Of a DNA stretch of 23,103 nt, positions 9,401 through 16,449 are shown one piece after another. This DNA comes from Apostichopus californicus. Taxonomy: Eukaryota > Echinodermata > Holothuroidea > Aspidochirotida > Stichopodidae. The translations under genes were made by a program, and so were the position numbers. A model generated the notes under the pieces. That model worked only from the letters and a program-made list of their open reading frames with translations. It made no database searches and had not been told where the DNA came from. Location: NCBI GenBank assembly GCA_020650975.1, contig JAIPMN010003062.1, forward strand, positions 17,312 to 40,414, written 5' to 3'. Numbering within the stretch: position 1 is the stretch's first letter; each line of letters starts with the position of its first letter.

Positions 9401-11300
9401 TTATTTTGGAGAAATGCACATGTATAGCCTTCCAGCATTTCAATACTTATCAATGAAAGTGGCTGGACTACTAAGCCTACGTAGCACACAGACTGTAAGG
9501 CCAGTTTCTCAGATGCAACATAAAAGTCACTAAGGGAAAATAAAGAAGACTTTCATGACCTCAACAGACCATGTGTATGTGTACATTGTAGTACAAATTT
9601 AACAAGGACAAATAAAGTAGTGTTGAATCTAAGCCAAGGTTGTTCCTTTGTTTAACTATAAAAGCTGAAATCTCCAAAAAAATGCTTTGGATGAGTCATT
9701 TATACAGGAGACAGCAATGGGATTATTATTAGCATAGATTTATGCCTCCACTGTTGAACCATCATCATTAATTATTATTATATCCTTTTAAAGGAGCATA
9801 AATTCTTTAAGTCTTTAAAACATCCAAAAAGTCTTTATCATAATTATTTCAATTGTGACTATCTTTAAACCCTAAACAACTACAAAAATATAAAGTACTG
9901 TGGAGAGAAATTCCAACTTTCCTAGTTTGTTGAAGTATGTCAAACTATTAAAACTAAAATTCTACTTAGTACTTAGTATTCTGTCTGCAGTCATCATTTG
10001 AAGTACAAGTACTGTACTTCGCTAAATTATAAATCTTTTTGTTTTCCAGTCAAAGTCAATGTTTCACTTTCAGGCTTAGAATTTCAAAATTCTAGCCAAC
10101 TGCTAAAAACTAAAAAGTAGTTCAAATAATCTACTGGCTAAAATCGTCTTCTCACTGGCATTTTCCTGAATTACAACACACATGAGTTTATAAGGGACAT
10201 GTCTATATTGCACTTCAGTATTATTTGCTGATAATAAGCAGTAATACATTTCTTACTGTACCTTACAGTAGGTATGGAAATCATGTGGATTCCTTGACTG
10301 ACCATTGTCAACTGACCCACCATGTGTTTATGTCCTTACTTTGTCTACTGGAAGAAAACTGCAAGTGTCTTTTTTTATCTACTGGCAAACCACAAAATCC
10401 ACTGGCATGTAGCCATGAAATACAGTAGCCTGAACAGGTCAATGTAGCAAAACAACACAGTTTTAACAACACAGTTACTTTCTGTCTTGACTTTTATAGA
10501 ATTTTTCACATGCTTGACTGGTCACCTTCTACCTAGTTTGACAAAGGAAAAGACCCCAATTTGACAAATTTCCCTCTCTCATTTTTGCACGTGGTTCTTA
10601 CTTTTGTAAATCAGCAACACATATAGGCCTAACTGAATGATTATTTGGGATAATAAGTCATATTGTCACTGGCAGTGAGGAGGGAAAAGTAGGTGGAAAC
10701 ATTTTCCGCCTGTTCAGATTTCACATCCCCTACCCCCAAAGTGCCATGTACCTTCCTAACTGCAGTACAATTGCAAAGAATCTAATCCTTGGCCTACACA
10801 TGTTTCTACAAACTGTCATTAATATGATGGTTCTGCACTCCCCCCCCCCCCACCCCCTTTCAGCCCACTTAGAACATGCTACTCTTTCTCTAAAACAACT
10901 ACCAATACTCCCTCCTCCCAAGGCCTTGATGATGATACTACAGGCATGTAGGGTAAGGCCCCTGGTGGTGAAGAACTAAAGCAAACCAACATCCTTAGTT
11001 TTCAAGAAAATTATAATATCTGAAATGATTTAATATAATTATATCTAGACCGAGCAAAAAAAACTACCAGCTAGCACTAACATCGACTGAGTGATCTCAT
11101 GATTGTACATCATGTTATGTGCTCTATCAACTTTCTTTCAAGTCTCTCACAGATCTGGTTCTGAGTTTTACCTTTTCTACATCACTTTTGAATGGCATCG
11201 CTCCGACAATGATGTTTTCGTCGATCCTGTCGTACCAGTTCCTGGATGAGACCTTACTCATAACCACGTTGTAGAAGAGTGATGGATAGAAGCCCCCCAT
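309..11300 (-). CDS. PTPMT1: PTPMT1-type mitochondrial phosphatase, four coding exons
   Basis: Coding exons are 11300-11172, 4346-4266, 2659-2471 and 485-309 on the minus strand (129+81+189+177 nt), giving 191 residues; human PTPMT1 has 201. All introns are phase 0 with GT..AG borders. The family dephosphorylates phosphatidylglycerophosphate to phosphatidylglycerol on the matrix side of the inner mitochondrial membrane, for cardiolipin synthesis. The N-terminal [10 protein letters not shown] and NWYDRID blocks (residues 4-28), the DENVKAVIS strand, the acid-loop Asp86 and the HCKAGRTR loop (Cys116, Arg122; human Cys132, Arg138) are all present, as is the following GCYLIQ helix. The start at 11300 puts the FYP block at residue 4, close to the short N-termini I recall for invertebrate members. 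One oddity is that the human EEYE motif is replaced by CEGHE. No polyadenylation signal was recognised in 1-308. Identification is by motif recall, without a search. Confidence 0.9.
671..928. mobile_element. TTAA-flanked MITE, copy 1
   Basis: This 258-bp element begins TTAAATGTTGTCTGTATTGG and ends with GGCCAATACAGCATACC then TTTAA. The ends are inverted repeats of about 25 bp ending in GGCCCCA, and TTAA borders both sides, which suggests the TTAA target duplication of piggyBac-type transposases. It has no coding capacity. The interior shares TACTTTCCTGGAGGTCTTTA with the copy at 7220-7465. Confidence 0.7.
929..1803. other. PTPMT1 intron 3, unassigned part
   Basis: Contains a poly-G run near 1040-1058 and ordinary AT-rich sequence. 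The two short open frames here (1352-1555 minus and 1485-1763 plus) have no recognisable motif or splice support. Confidence 0.5.
1804..2460. repeat. 81-bp minisatellite in PTPMT1 intron 3
   Basis: Eight units start with C(A/T)GAG(C/T) at 1804, 1889, 1971, 2051, 2131, 2213, 2295 and 2377, and a ninth is cut off at 2458. Spacings are 80-85 bp. Each holds CTTGGATAATATAGA, a short (TA)n, CTGACTTCAACC and TATAATCTACTATA. The array ends about 12 bp from the exon 3 donor. Units differ by point changes and TA-number changes, so the array is moderately old. Confidence 0.93.
2471..2659 (-). CDS. PTPMT1: PTPMT1 third coding exon with the catalytic loop
   Basis: This 189-nt exon of 63 codons starts [10 protein letters not shown] after acceptor TTTCTTTGTAG and ends GCYLIQ before donor GTACCT. 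It carries the putative general-acid Asp86 (PTVDYSSP) and the CX5R loop [12 protein letters not shown] with Cys116 and Arg122. The exon is bordered on both sides by tandem repeats. The upstream array includes the exon's own first 27 nt and its acceptor; the downstream array starts about 12 nt inside the following intron. Confidence 0.92.
2633..3505 (-). repeat. 78-bp minisatellite carrying copies of the PTPMT1 exon 3 acceptor
   Basis: GTCGAC marks each unit at 2636, 2714, 2792, 2870, 2954, 3032, 3110, 3194, 3311 and 3399, with a partial copy near 3506. Six of the first seven intervals are 78 or 84 bp (a six-base ATTACA-type insertion); the last two units are longer (117 and 88 bp) and diverged. 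On the minus strand each unit is 51 nt of intron ending TTTCTTTGTAG followed by the first 27 nt of exon 3 (DWDNAGVDY). Unit length divisible by three explains the long open frames seen on both strands; these are not genes. Confidence 0.95.
3506..3980. other. PTPMT1 intron 2, non-repeat part
   Basis: AT-rich intron sequence between the minisatellite and the decayed exon copy. No exon, RNA gene or inverted-repeat element was recognised. Confidence 0.5.
3981..4060 (-). pseudogene. Decayed duplicate of PTPMT1 exon 2
   Basis: Minus-strand translation gives [11 protein letters not shown], almost the same as [11 protein letters not shown] of the true exon at 4346-4266. The copy then runs into an in-frame TAA, lacks the donor GT (GCAGTA where the exon has GAGGTAAT) and has no clear acceptor. 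Similarity continues into the neighbouring intron (TGATTCTTTGCAGTACTG against TGATTCTTCGTAATATTA), so it arose by tandem duplication of about 280 bp. Confidence 0.75.
4266..4346 (-). CDS. PTPMT1: PTPMT1 second coding exon
   Basis: This 81-nt exon of 27 codons begins [13 protein letters not shown] after acceptor CTTTCCAG and ends RFVARKE before donor [18 protein letters not shown] matches human LVQDENVRGVIT. The segment CEGHEHKRF sits where human has NEEYETRF, so the EEYE substrate-loop motif is not kept. A damaged second copy of this exon lies about 280 bp further downstream in transcription, at 3981-4060. Confidence 0.88.
4640..5200. repeat. C-rich tandem repeat, about 162-bp unit
   Basis: The segment GATAAAACTCCTGTCCC, then CCCTACGGCCACACTC, then TTCCCAGTTTGCTAT appears at 4794 and again at 4956, 162 bp apart and nearly identical. 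A third partial copy begins near 5143 (TCTGTCCCATCCTGCTAA) and a decayed one lies before 4790. Poly-C runs separate the copies. The pyrimidine bias explains the 228-codon frame at 4548-5234, rich in Pro, Leu and Ser; I reject it as a gene. Confidence 0.8.
5231..7219. other. PTPMT1 intron 1, proximal unassigned part
   Basis: AT-rich intron with G-run clusters at 5886-5907 (GGGG, GGG, GGG, GGGG) and 6110-6138 that could form quadruplexes. An inverted repeat lies around 6664-6697 (GGTTCAACCATGGAGCT facing AGCTCCATGGTTCAACC), a 17-bp perfect stem with a short spacer. No exon was recognised. Confidence 0.5.
6664..6697. repeat. Perfect inverted repeat, hairpin
   Basis: GGTTCAACCATGGAGCT is followed almost at once by AGCTCCATGGTTCAACC, its exact reverse complement, with ATAAAC between. 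Each arm also contains the palindrome CCATGG. No transposon context was recognised, and end coordinates may be off by a few bases. Confidence 0.65.
7220..7465. mobile_element. TTAA-flanked MITE, copy 2
   Basis: This 246-bp element is in the same orientation as the copy at 671-928 and alignable over its full length with scattered substitutions and small indels. The left end is TTAAAGGTGGTCAGTATAGG and the right end is GGCCAATACAGCATACC followed by TTTAA. It lies in PTPMT1 intron 1. The superfamily call rests only on the TTAA borders. Confidence 0.72.
7466..8329. other. PTPMT1 intron 1, unassigned AT-rich part
   Basis: Contains a pyrimidine-rich run at 8174-8245 (TTTTCTTTTCTTG-type) and an A-run at 8042-8055. 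No gene, RNA or transposon end was recognised. Confidence 0.5.
8330..8458. repeat. ACCTACATGTA short tandem repeat
   Basis: Ten or more irregular 12-bp units of the form CCTACATGTACA or CCTACATGTATA. Each contains the palindrome TACATGTA, so the tract can fold back on itself. The 68-codon frame running through it (Tyr, Thr, Met, Cys-rich) is a repeat artefact. Confidence 0.85.
9103..9325. repeat. 112-bp tandem duplication
   Basis: GCAGCTTATTGAGTTTAA starts at 9103 and again at 9215. Both copies continue with GTGAGTCAAC, GAAATAATT and ACTTCCAAGTAATGTTGACA, and end in AATTAAA-GGGTG-like sequence. There are only two copies, diverged by perhaps 10-15%. Confidence 0.85.
9326..11171. other. PTPMT1 intron 1, distal unassigned part
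   Basis: AT-rich, with a poly-C stretch at 10840-10858. Short open frames on both strands at 10730-10979 come from that biased tract. No exon was recognised. Confidence 0.5.
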
Positions 11301-11328
11301 CTTGAAGTATAGTGGCAAGAAAGTATTT
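11172..11328 (-). CDS. PTPMT1: PTPMT1 exon with the start codon
   Basis: The ATG is at 11300-11298 and coding runs to 11172, followed by the donor GTAAAA. Residues 1-43 include [17 protein letters not shown] and VGAMPF, which line up with the human FYPTLLYTLF, DWYHRID and LGALPL blocks. A good acceptor (TTATTCACAG) ends at 11329, so the exon starts at 11328 and 28 nt of 5' untranslated sequence precede the ATG. This implies at least one further exon upstream. The frame stays open upstream of the ATG to the acceptor, so an N-terminal extension from another exon is possible. Confidence 0.88.
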
Positions 11329-12377
11329 CTGTGAATAAAAATAAATAAAGAACAATCACTCACAAACCCTAAAAGACTGTACATTTTGGTAGCGATATTT
11401 AATTAGATTGGATTATGTTCTTTACTTGTACTACTACTACTAGTATAGTAACGGCTTCATAATTGACGCTCCTTCAGATATTACTAGCAACGATACAGCA
11501 GGCAACCTAAACTTTTTGCAGCCGAGCAGAGTTACATATTTCATGAATTTGAATTAATTTCAGCTACATGTGCTGATCAAATTGTGCTTTTTTTTAAAGC
11601 TTTCAAACACACTCCCGCCAGTTTTGCATGTATGTTTCTGGCATTTGGAAATTGTACTCCCTAAAAATAACCAGTTACCTCAACATGATACCACTTCTCT
11701 CTGAGATCTGACCTGTCTGAGCTCAGAGCATAGCAAACAGCATCCAAAGTCAATGGATGTAAACTTACAGTCAGCTTATCAACAAATGTGTCAATTTCAG
11801 GGTATGAAAGAACTTGACACACAGTCATCTTGTGGTCAAATTCTGTTCAATTTTACATTGCATACTGTAGGTACAGCACAATAAATATTTTTAAAAAACG
11901 AGTTGAGTGATTTGGATTTTTCCTTGATAGATATAGTTGATCAAAGCCATTAGTGCTTCAATTATGAGCCCACCATGCTAAGTACACTTTTGGAGATGAC
12001 ATGACAACTTAGTGACATGGGCTGCTGCTGGATGGAGAAAAACAGCACAATAATGCCCAAACTGTCTGGTAAAATACAGGATGTCTGGCGAATTTTTTTC
12101 ATCCAGAATTTGAAAAGTATGATGGATGAACTCAATTTGCACTCCCCAAGGAGACAAACCTCAGTTAGGCCTAAAATGCATAGGCTACTGCCAAATAGTC
12201 TAAGTAAGAATATAAGCAACCAAGTTACACCAGTTCTATGGGTTTTCTTAACAGTAGTTCTTAGAATAACTAGCATATATTTCTTAAGCTAGATTAGGTC
12301 CGAATCAAATCAAATCCCACTAGGCTATTCCTGGCACATAGACTTATGCTGTTATGGTGTTACAGTACTAGGCCTTC

Positions 12378-12926
12378 TTGCTATCCCAAGTTGTGAGTTA
12401 CCGAAAACTATTGACCAAATTTCCCTTTCCTTTTTGGCTGAATGAGTATATACTTCTCTCGATGAATCCCTTCGTTGGTAAACTCTTGCTTAATCGAATT
12501 AGTTTAATAATCATCAAAGCGAAACCGTTTATCTTAGAACCTCAAACTCAGATACACGTAGTACACAGTTACCCTAACGTTATATCTTCGATGACTGGTA
12601 ATGTAAAGATTATTTACCTCAACGAATCTAGCATATGCATTATGGCAGTGTGCAAGCAAGGCGATTGTGTGTCTTTACGCTTCACTGCTCTTTCTAAAAG
12701 AGAAAGAATGCTGAATTTAAAGGCGTTGGATAGATTCAAGGAATGGTTCGTTGATACCTTCTCGCAGGATGAAACTGAATGGAGTGTTTGTCATGAGGTA
12801 GGTGTAGTGGTCAGCCAAAACAGTGCCAGTCATATTATGCAAAGGCCTAATCCGCGAAAAACAATAGCATGTGGTCCCGGGTGCAGGACGGTGTGTATTA
12901 GTAGTTGTTACGTCACTTCCGTTTAG
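12378..12926 (+). CDS. Long open frame of unknown status in the CpG-rich region
   Basis: A 182-codon plus-strand frame, the longest in the window not explained by tandem or biased repeats. It opens with TTG; internal ATGs occur at 12463 and 12591. The middle part (SLRFTALSKRERMLNL, then DRFKEWFVDTF) has protein-like composition, and a good donor GAG|GTAGGT follows CHE near 12798. I recognise no family. It overlaps the likely PTPMT1 promoter in antisense, so it may be a divergent first exon or a chance frame. Confidence 0.2.
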   Translation: MLSQVVSYRKLLTKFPFPFWLNEYILLSMNPFVGKLLLNRISLIIIKAKPFILEPQTQIHVVHSYPNVISSMTGNVKIIYLNESSICIMAVCKQGDCVSLRFTALSKRERMLNLKALDRFKEWFVDTFSQDETEWSVCHEVGVVVSQNSASHIMQRPNPRKTIACGPGCRTVCISSCYVTSV

Positions 12927-12940
12927 GATTCCCCGGTAAT
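12440..12940 (-). promoter_or_regulatory. CpG-enriched likely promoter of PTPMT1
   Basis: CpG dinucleotides are visibly denser here than in the flanks. At 12907-12925 the minus strand reads AACGGAAGTGACGTAAC, a joined ETS (CGGAAG) and CRE-like (TGACGTAA) site typical of housekeeping promoters. Two good minus-strand donors follow: AAG|GTATCA ending an exon at 12758, and GAG|GTAAAT ending one at 12618. Either could close an untranslated first exon that splices to the acceptor at 11329. Start site and exon use are inferred. Confidence 0.4.
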
Positions 12941-14113
12941 TAATCATGATTGCTTGCAAAATGGTGTCAATTTTGTTGCATATGTGGGGGCTGTGTCACG
13001 TCAGGTAACTTCATTTAAGTGTTATATCATCAATAGTGTGGGGAGGGGGTGGGAGCAGTATGGGGGAGGAGAGCAATATGAAAAAATATAAGTACACCCT
13101 AGGAATTGAAAACTTGTTTCGGAAAATAAGAAAAGCCAATTCACAAACAGGGTGTTCTCACCAAAATCTGATACCCACTAACCTACAAACCAGTTCCCTA
13201 ACCCTCTCTCCTTCCTCGAGTCCTTTAATGACGATGCGATTTTAATAGAATGTCACCCGTACACGCCACACACAAATGACAAAACAAATAATGCTCTTCA
13301 CTTCCACTTTGTTATTGGTTTATGCAGGCTTCATTTTTCTCTATCATTACAAAAACAAGATGTACATAAATTTACTTACTTCCAAGGCAAACTGATCCTT
13401 GGTTCTATATTTTTCGTGTTTACATCTTCCATTTCTGAAAGTTTTCCAATTTTGTGGAAGCTCACTTGTTTTGTCTAACATCTCCAAAGGCATAGGATTG
13501 GGGAGGAGGATTGGGGGTTATTAGTCTTGGGAGGAATTTACTCAAAATATTTATGTTGATCCACAAAGATAAAGCTTTCCAACAAAGTGGACTCGACCAC
13601 TTAGTTGCAGCACCAAAATTTGCCCTGGGGAGCAAAATCCCTGTCCCCCATCCACAAAAAAAATATATGGATTTATAATTTAATGATGGTTGACCTTATT
13701 AATACATGTCTGTTTCAACTAAGACCACCTATTTATCACAGCTGAAGAAAAGAAAAACAGAGAGAAGAAAAAAAAGAAAGATTTACCTCTCTATTCGTTC
13801 ATCTGCTATACTATTTCTCAACAATCCTTTTCCAATTTTTCACTTATAAACTGTTAAACTTAAAAAGTTGTAACGTTCAAACACAGAATGAGAAAACACA
13901 AATGAAGCACAAAATGAATGATAACAAATAAAATTATGCAGCACTTTTTTGAAACAAACGCAGACCCAAAACACAAAAGCCTTCTTCCTGACGACAAAGC
14001 TGTGCAGAGGTTACAGTTCTAGGTCCACCGATTCCAACAGACTAGTACCAGGGACGTCAAGGGGGGTGTGGGGGTCTCACACCCCAAAAAACTGACGATA
14101 GTTGGAAAATTGT
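12941..14113. other. Intergenic region, mostly unassigned
   Basis: Apart from the candidate exon near 13400 it holds G-rich runs at 13038-13070, poly-A stretches and AT-rich sequence. Nothing else was recognised. Confidence 0.45.
13380..13481 (-). CDS. Candidate upstream coding exon
   Basis: A strong donor GGAA|GTAAGT ends this stretch at 13380. From ATG 13432 the frame reads MEDVNTKNIEPRISLPW plus two bases, which is phase-compatible with the exon beginning at 11328 and would extend PTPMT1 in frame through NTFLPLYFK. From ATG 13481 another frame (MLDKTSELPQNWKTF and on) is open for 34 codons to the same donor in phase 0, which would not be in frame with PTPMT1. Only one can be right, and neither has homology support from me. 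Confidence 0.2.
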
Positions 14114-14146
14114 AGTGCGACAGTTGGAATTTCCGACTGTCGCACT
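14114..14146. repeat. Near-perfect 33-bp palindrome
   Basis: AGTGCGACAGTTGGAA and TTCCGACTGTCGCACT are reverse complements with one mismatch (G-U in RNA) and a single-base centre. A 16-bp arm this perfect is unusual for random AT-rich sequence. No protein-coding context. Confidence 0.8.
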
Positions 14147-14204
14147 CTCACCATCGATTTCAACAATTCACTCCGAGAAAGTGTTGAAACCCCACTCAGG
14201 TGTT

Positions 14205-14265
14205 GAAACCACAGGTGTTGAATGAAACCTGAACACAACACAGAGGTTTCAACACCTGTGGTTTC
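14205..14265. repeat. 18-bp perfect inverted repeat with nested arms
   Basis: GAAACCACAGGTGTTGAA at 14205-14222 is exactly complementary to 14248-14265. Inside the loop TGAAACCT and AGGTTTCA form a competing smaller stem. GTGTTGAAACC is also repeated directly upstream, near 14191 and 14200. Together with the palindrome at 14114-14146 this may be a foldback element. Confidence 0.75.
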
Positions 14266-15059
14266 TACTGTAGTACACATCAACCATATTTTTAGTATTT
14301 ATAGGAGAGTATTGGAAAGCTTCGATCACAATTTGCTTGTTTCACTGTGAGAGCTTTTCTTTGACTTGAAATGGTCGGTGGGTATAGATCATTTGGAATT
14401 GATTTATTTTCTAACATTTCATCGATATTATTAAGTTCCAGCAACTTAAAAGTCACACATGTATCACTGATGGTTCTATGAGTCTTTCATATTATTACTT
14501 TGAGGATGGGCAGCAGTTGGGTTCATGCTCTCTGGCATAACCCTCCACCAGGATGCGACATCCCACTTTTCAACCAAAAGAAATATGGTAACCCTACTTA
14601 ACAGTCCCTATAAAATAAAATACAATTTTGCATTATTATATTTGAACTACCGTACGGTGCTATTAGCAGATATTCAAGGAGAGAGAATGAGGATGTACAT
14701 CAAATTTGTGCCGGTGAAACATTTAAAAGAAAAGATATTAATTCGAAGGAAAATACAATAACATATTCAGGACAAAATCAAAATGTTTCCCTCTATTTTG
14801 GGACATTTCTTACTGTTTCTATCACATTCTCCAGTGAATACAAAGATTGGTTTGTGCCTATGATATGGATGAATAAGTTACATTTATAAAGTAGGTACCA
14901 AGATGATTTAGAAAAAAAAAAAAAAATCTAACTTTATGTTGTTGTCTCATAATTGTAACAGGACAACATTTGGGTCTAACTAGTTAGTCAAGTTATGAAG
15001 CTGATACTTAGTTGGGAACCTTTTTTTTGTAGTTCCATTTGTGTAACAACATTACAGAA
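14266..15059. other. Intergenic, unassigned
   Basis: AT-rich sequence with an A-run at 14912-14926. The 78-codon plus-strand frame at 14525-14761 has no motif or splice support that I can see. Confidence 0.45.
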
Positions 15060-15460
15060 ATACTAAAGTATAGTTCTCCATGAAAGTGGCAATAGTCCCT
15101 TCTATGCAGAACATTGAAGAATTACTGTTCCTTCTATGGAAACATCCAATGAAATTATTGAAATATAGTTCTCTGTGTGACACCATTTGAGGAATTCCTG
15201 AAATATAGTTCATTGTATGGGGCCATCCTATGAAACTATTGAAAAATAGTTGTCAATGGAAGTCAAAGTAGTTCCTTCTTTGCAACACCCTCAAGAAATT
15301 ACTGAAGTAAACTGCCTGCCAAATCAAGTCACTGTATTTCCTTGTATGGAACCATCCTATGAAATTATTGAAATATAGTTCTCAATGAAATTTGAAGTTC
15401 CTTTTGTGCAACACCCTTGGAGAATTACTGAAATATAGTTCCAAATCAAATGTGGCGTTT
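15060..15460. repeat. Degenerate tandem repeat with 40- and 130-bp periods
   Basis: ATTGAAATATAGTTC or a variant recurs near 15071, 15167, 15207, 15247, 15377 and 15437, with 40-bp steps in the middle and a 130-bp step between longer blocks (CCATCCTATGAAA, TTTTGTGCAACACCC). The array is old and interrupted. Confidence 0.65.
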
Positions 15461-16277
15461 AACCATATCCATAAAACCATTTTTACATTCCCTTCAGAAC
15501 CTTATCTTGAGTATCATCAATGCATAAGCAATTCACCAATAACATATAATTTGTCACTTTTAATCCATTTTCTTTCAGAATGAATTCTACTAGAATCCCT
15601 TTTTCATATCACAAATGAGAGAAAACAATCAAGATTCAAGGGAGGGGGGGGGGGGAGACTGTTACTATGGAAACCAAAAAACATTTTTCCTTATCCAACA
15701 AAAATTCAACAGTGGAACAACTTTCACAACCAAAATAAAAGACACATTTACTTTTTGGAAACAATCAAATATCCAGTATCACATCACAAAATGCAATGCT
15801 AAATGGTCACATTCTTTGAGAGGACCAGGGTGAGAAGATATGTGGGGTGGGGGAGGGGGGTAGCACTACAAAAAAAACATTCCAAAGAACTGTCTGGCAC
15901 ATCCATATCACCTACTCTCTATACAATAATAGCAAACATATAAATCAAATAATCGATAAATCTTTGAACAAAAACAAACAATATTAAAATCTTTAATTTT
16001 CTGAATATTTTAAAAAGCCTTTACATTCCTAATCTGTAAACATACACAACCTGTGTATGAAGCATCTTGGCTAAATATTGTATGAAAATTCACAGAAATT
16101 CCGCATTTTTTTGGTTCCGTTCTTCCTCCGATCAATTCCATACAAGTTCAAATATTTGATGGATTAATTTTCACCTTCTGGTTGATCCTACAGGATGACA
16201 ATTTTTTAGGCTTACTTCTTCCTGATGTCCTTACGTACTCGTTCTAAATTCCTTTGTGTGATCGAGAAGTCGCACGG
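15461..16277. other. Downstream flank and 3' untranslated side of SDHD
   Basis: Contains a G-run cluster at 15842-15862. The minus-strand ATTAAA at 15997-15992, about 280 nt after the SDHD stop, is the best polyadenylation candidate. No other gene was seen. Confidence 0.4.
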
Positions 16278-16449
16278 TTAGGTTGAAGAAGACCATAACA
16301 TCAACACTGCTTTCGTGAGACCCACATCATTGTAGTTGAAGTAAGAGAGACCGGCGAATGTGAGGGCAGAAAAAGCAAACAGGGCTGCATTTGCTACTTT
16401 GGGCAACGTCTCCCCGTGAACGTAATCTGTCACCACCTGTTCTATTCCC
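16278..16449 (-). CDS. SDHD: SDHD exon 4, third helix and stop
   Basis: After acceptor GTCCTCAG the exon reads [17 protein letters not shown], then the helix [18 protein letters not shown] and [12 protein letters not shown], ending SSST and TAA at 16280-16278. Human has [17 protein letters not shown] and ALTFAGLCYFNYHDVG. This is the strongest single match in the gene. Confidence 0.94.

Noticed and set aside
14040..14100. Transposon end suggested by CAGGGACGTC and the following G-run
   Set aside because: No matching inverted end or target duplication found on the other side.
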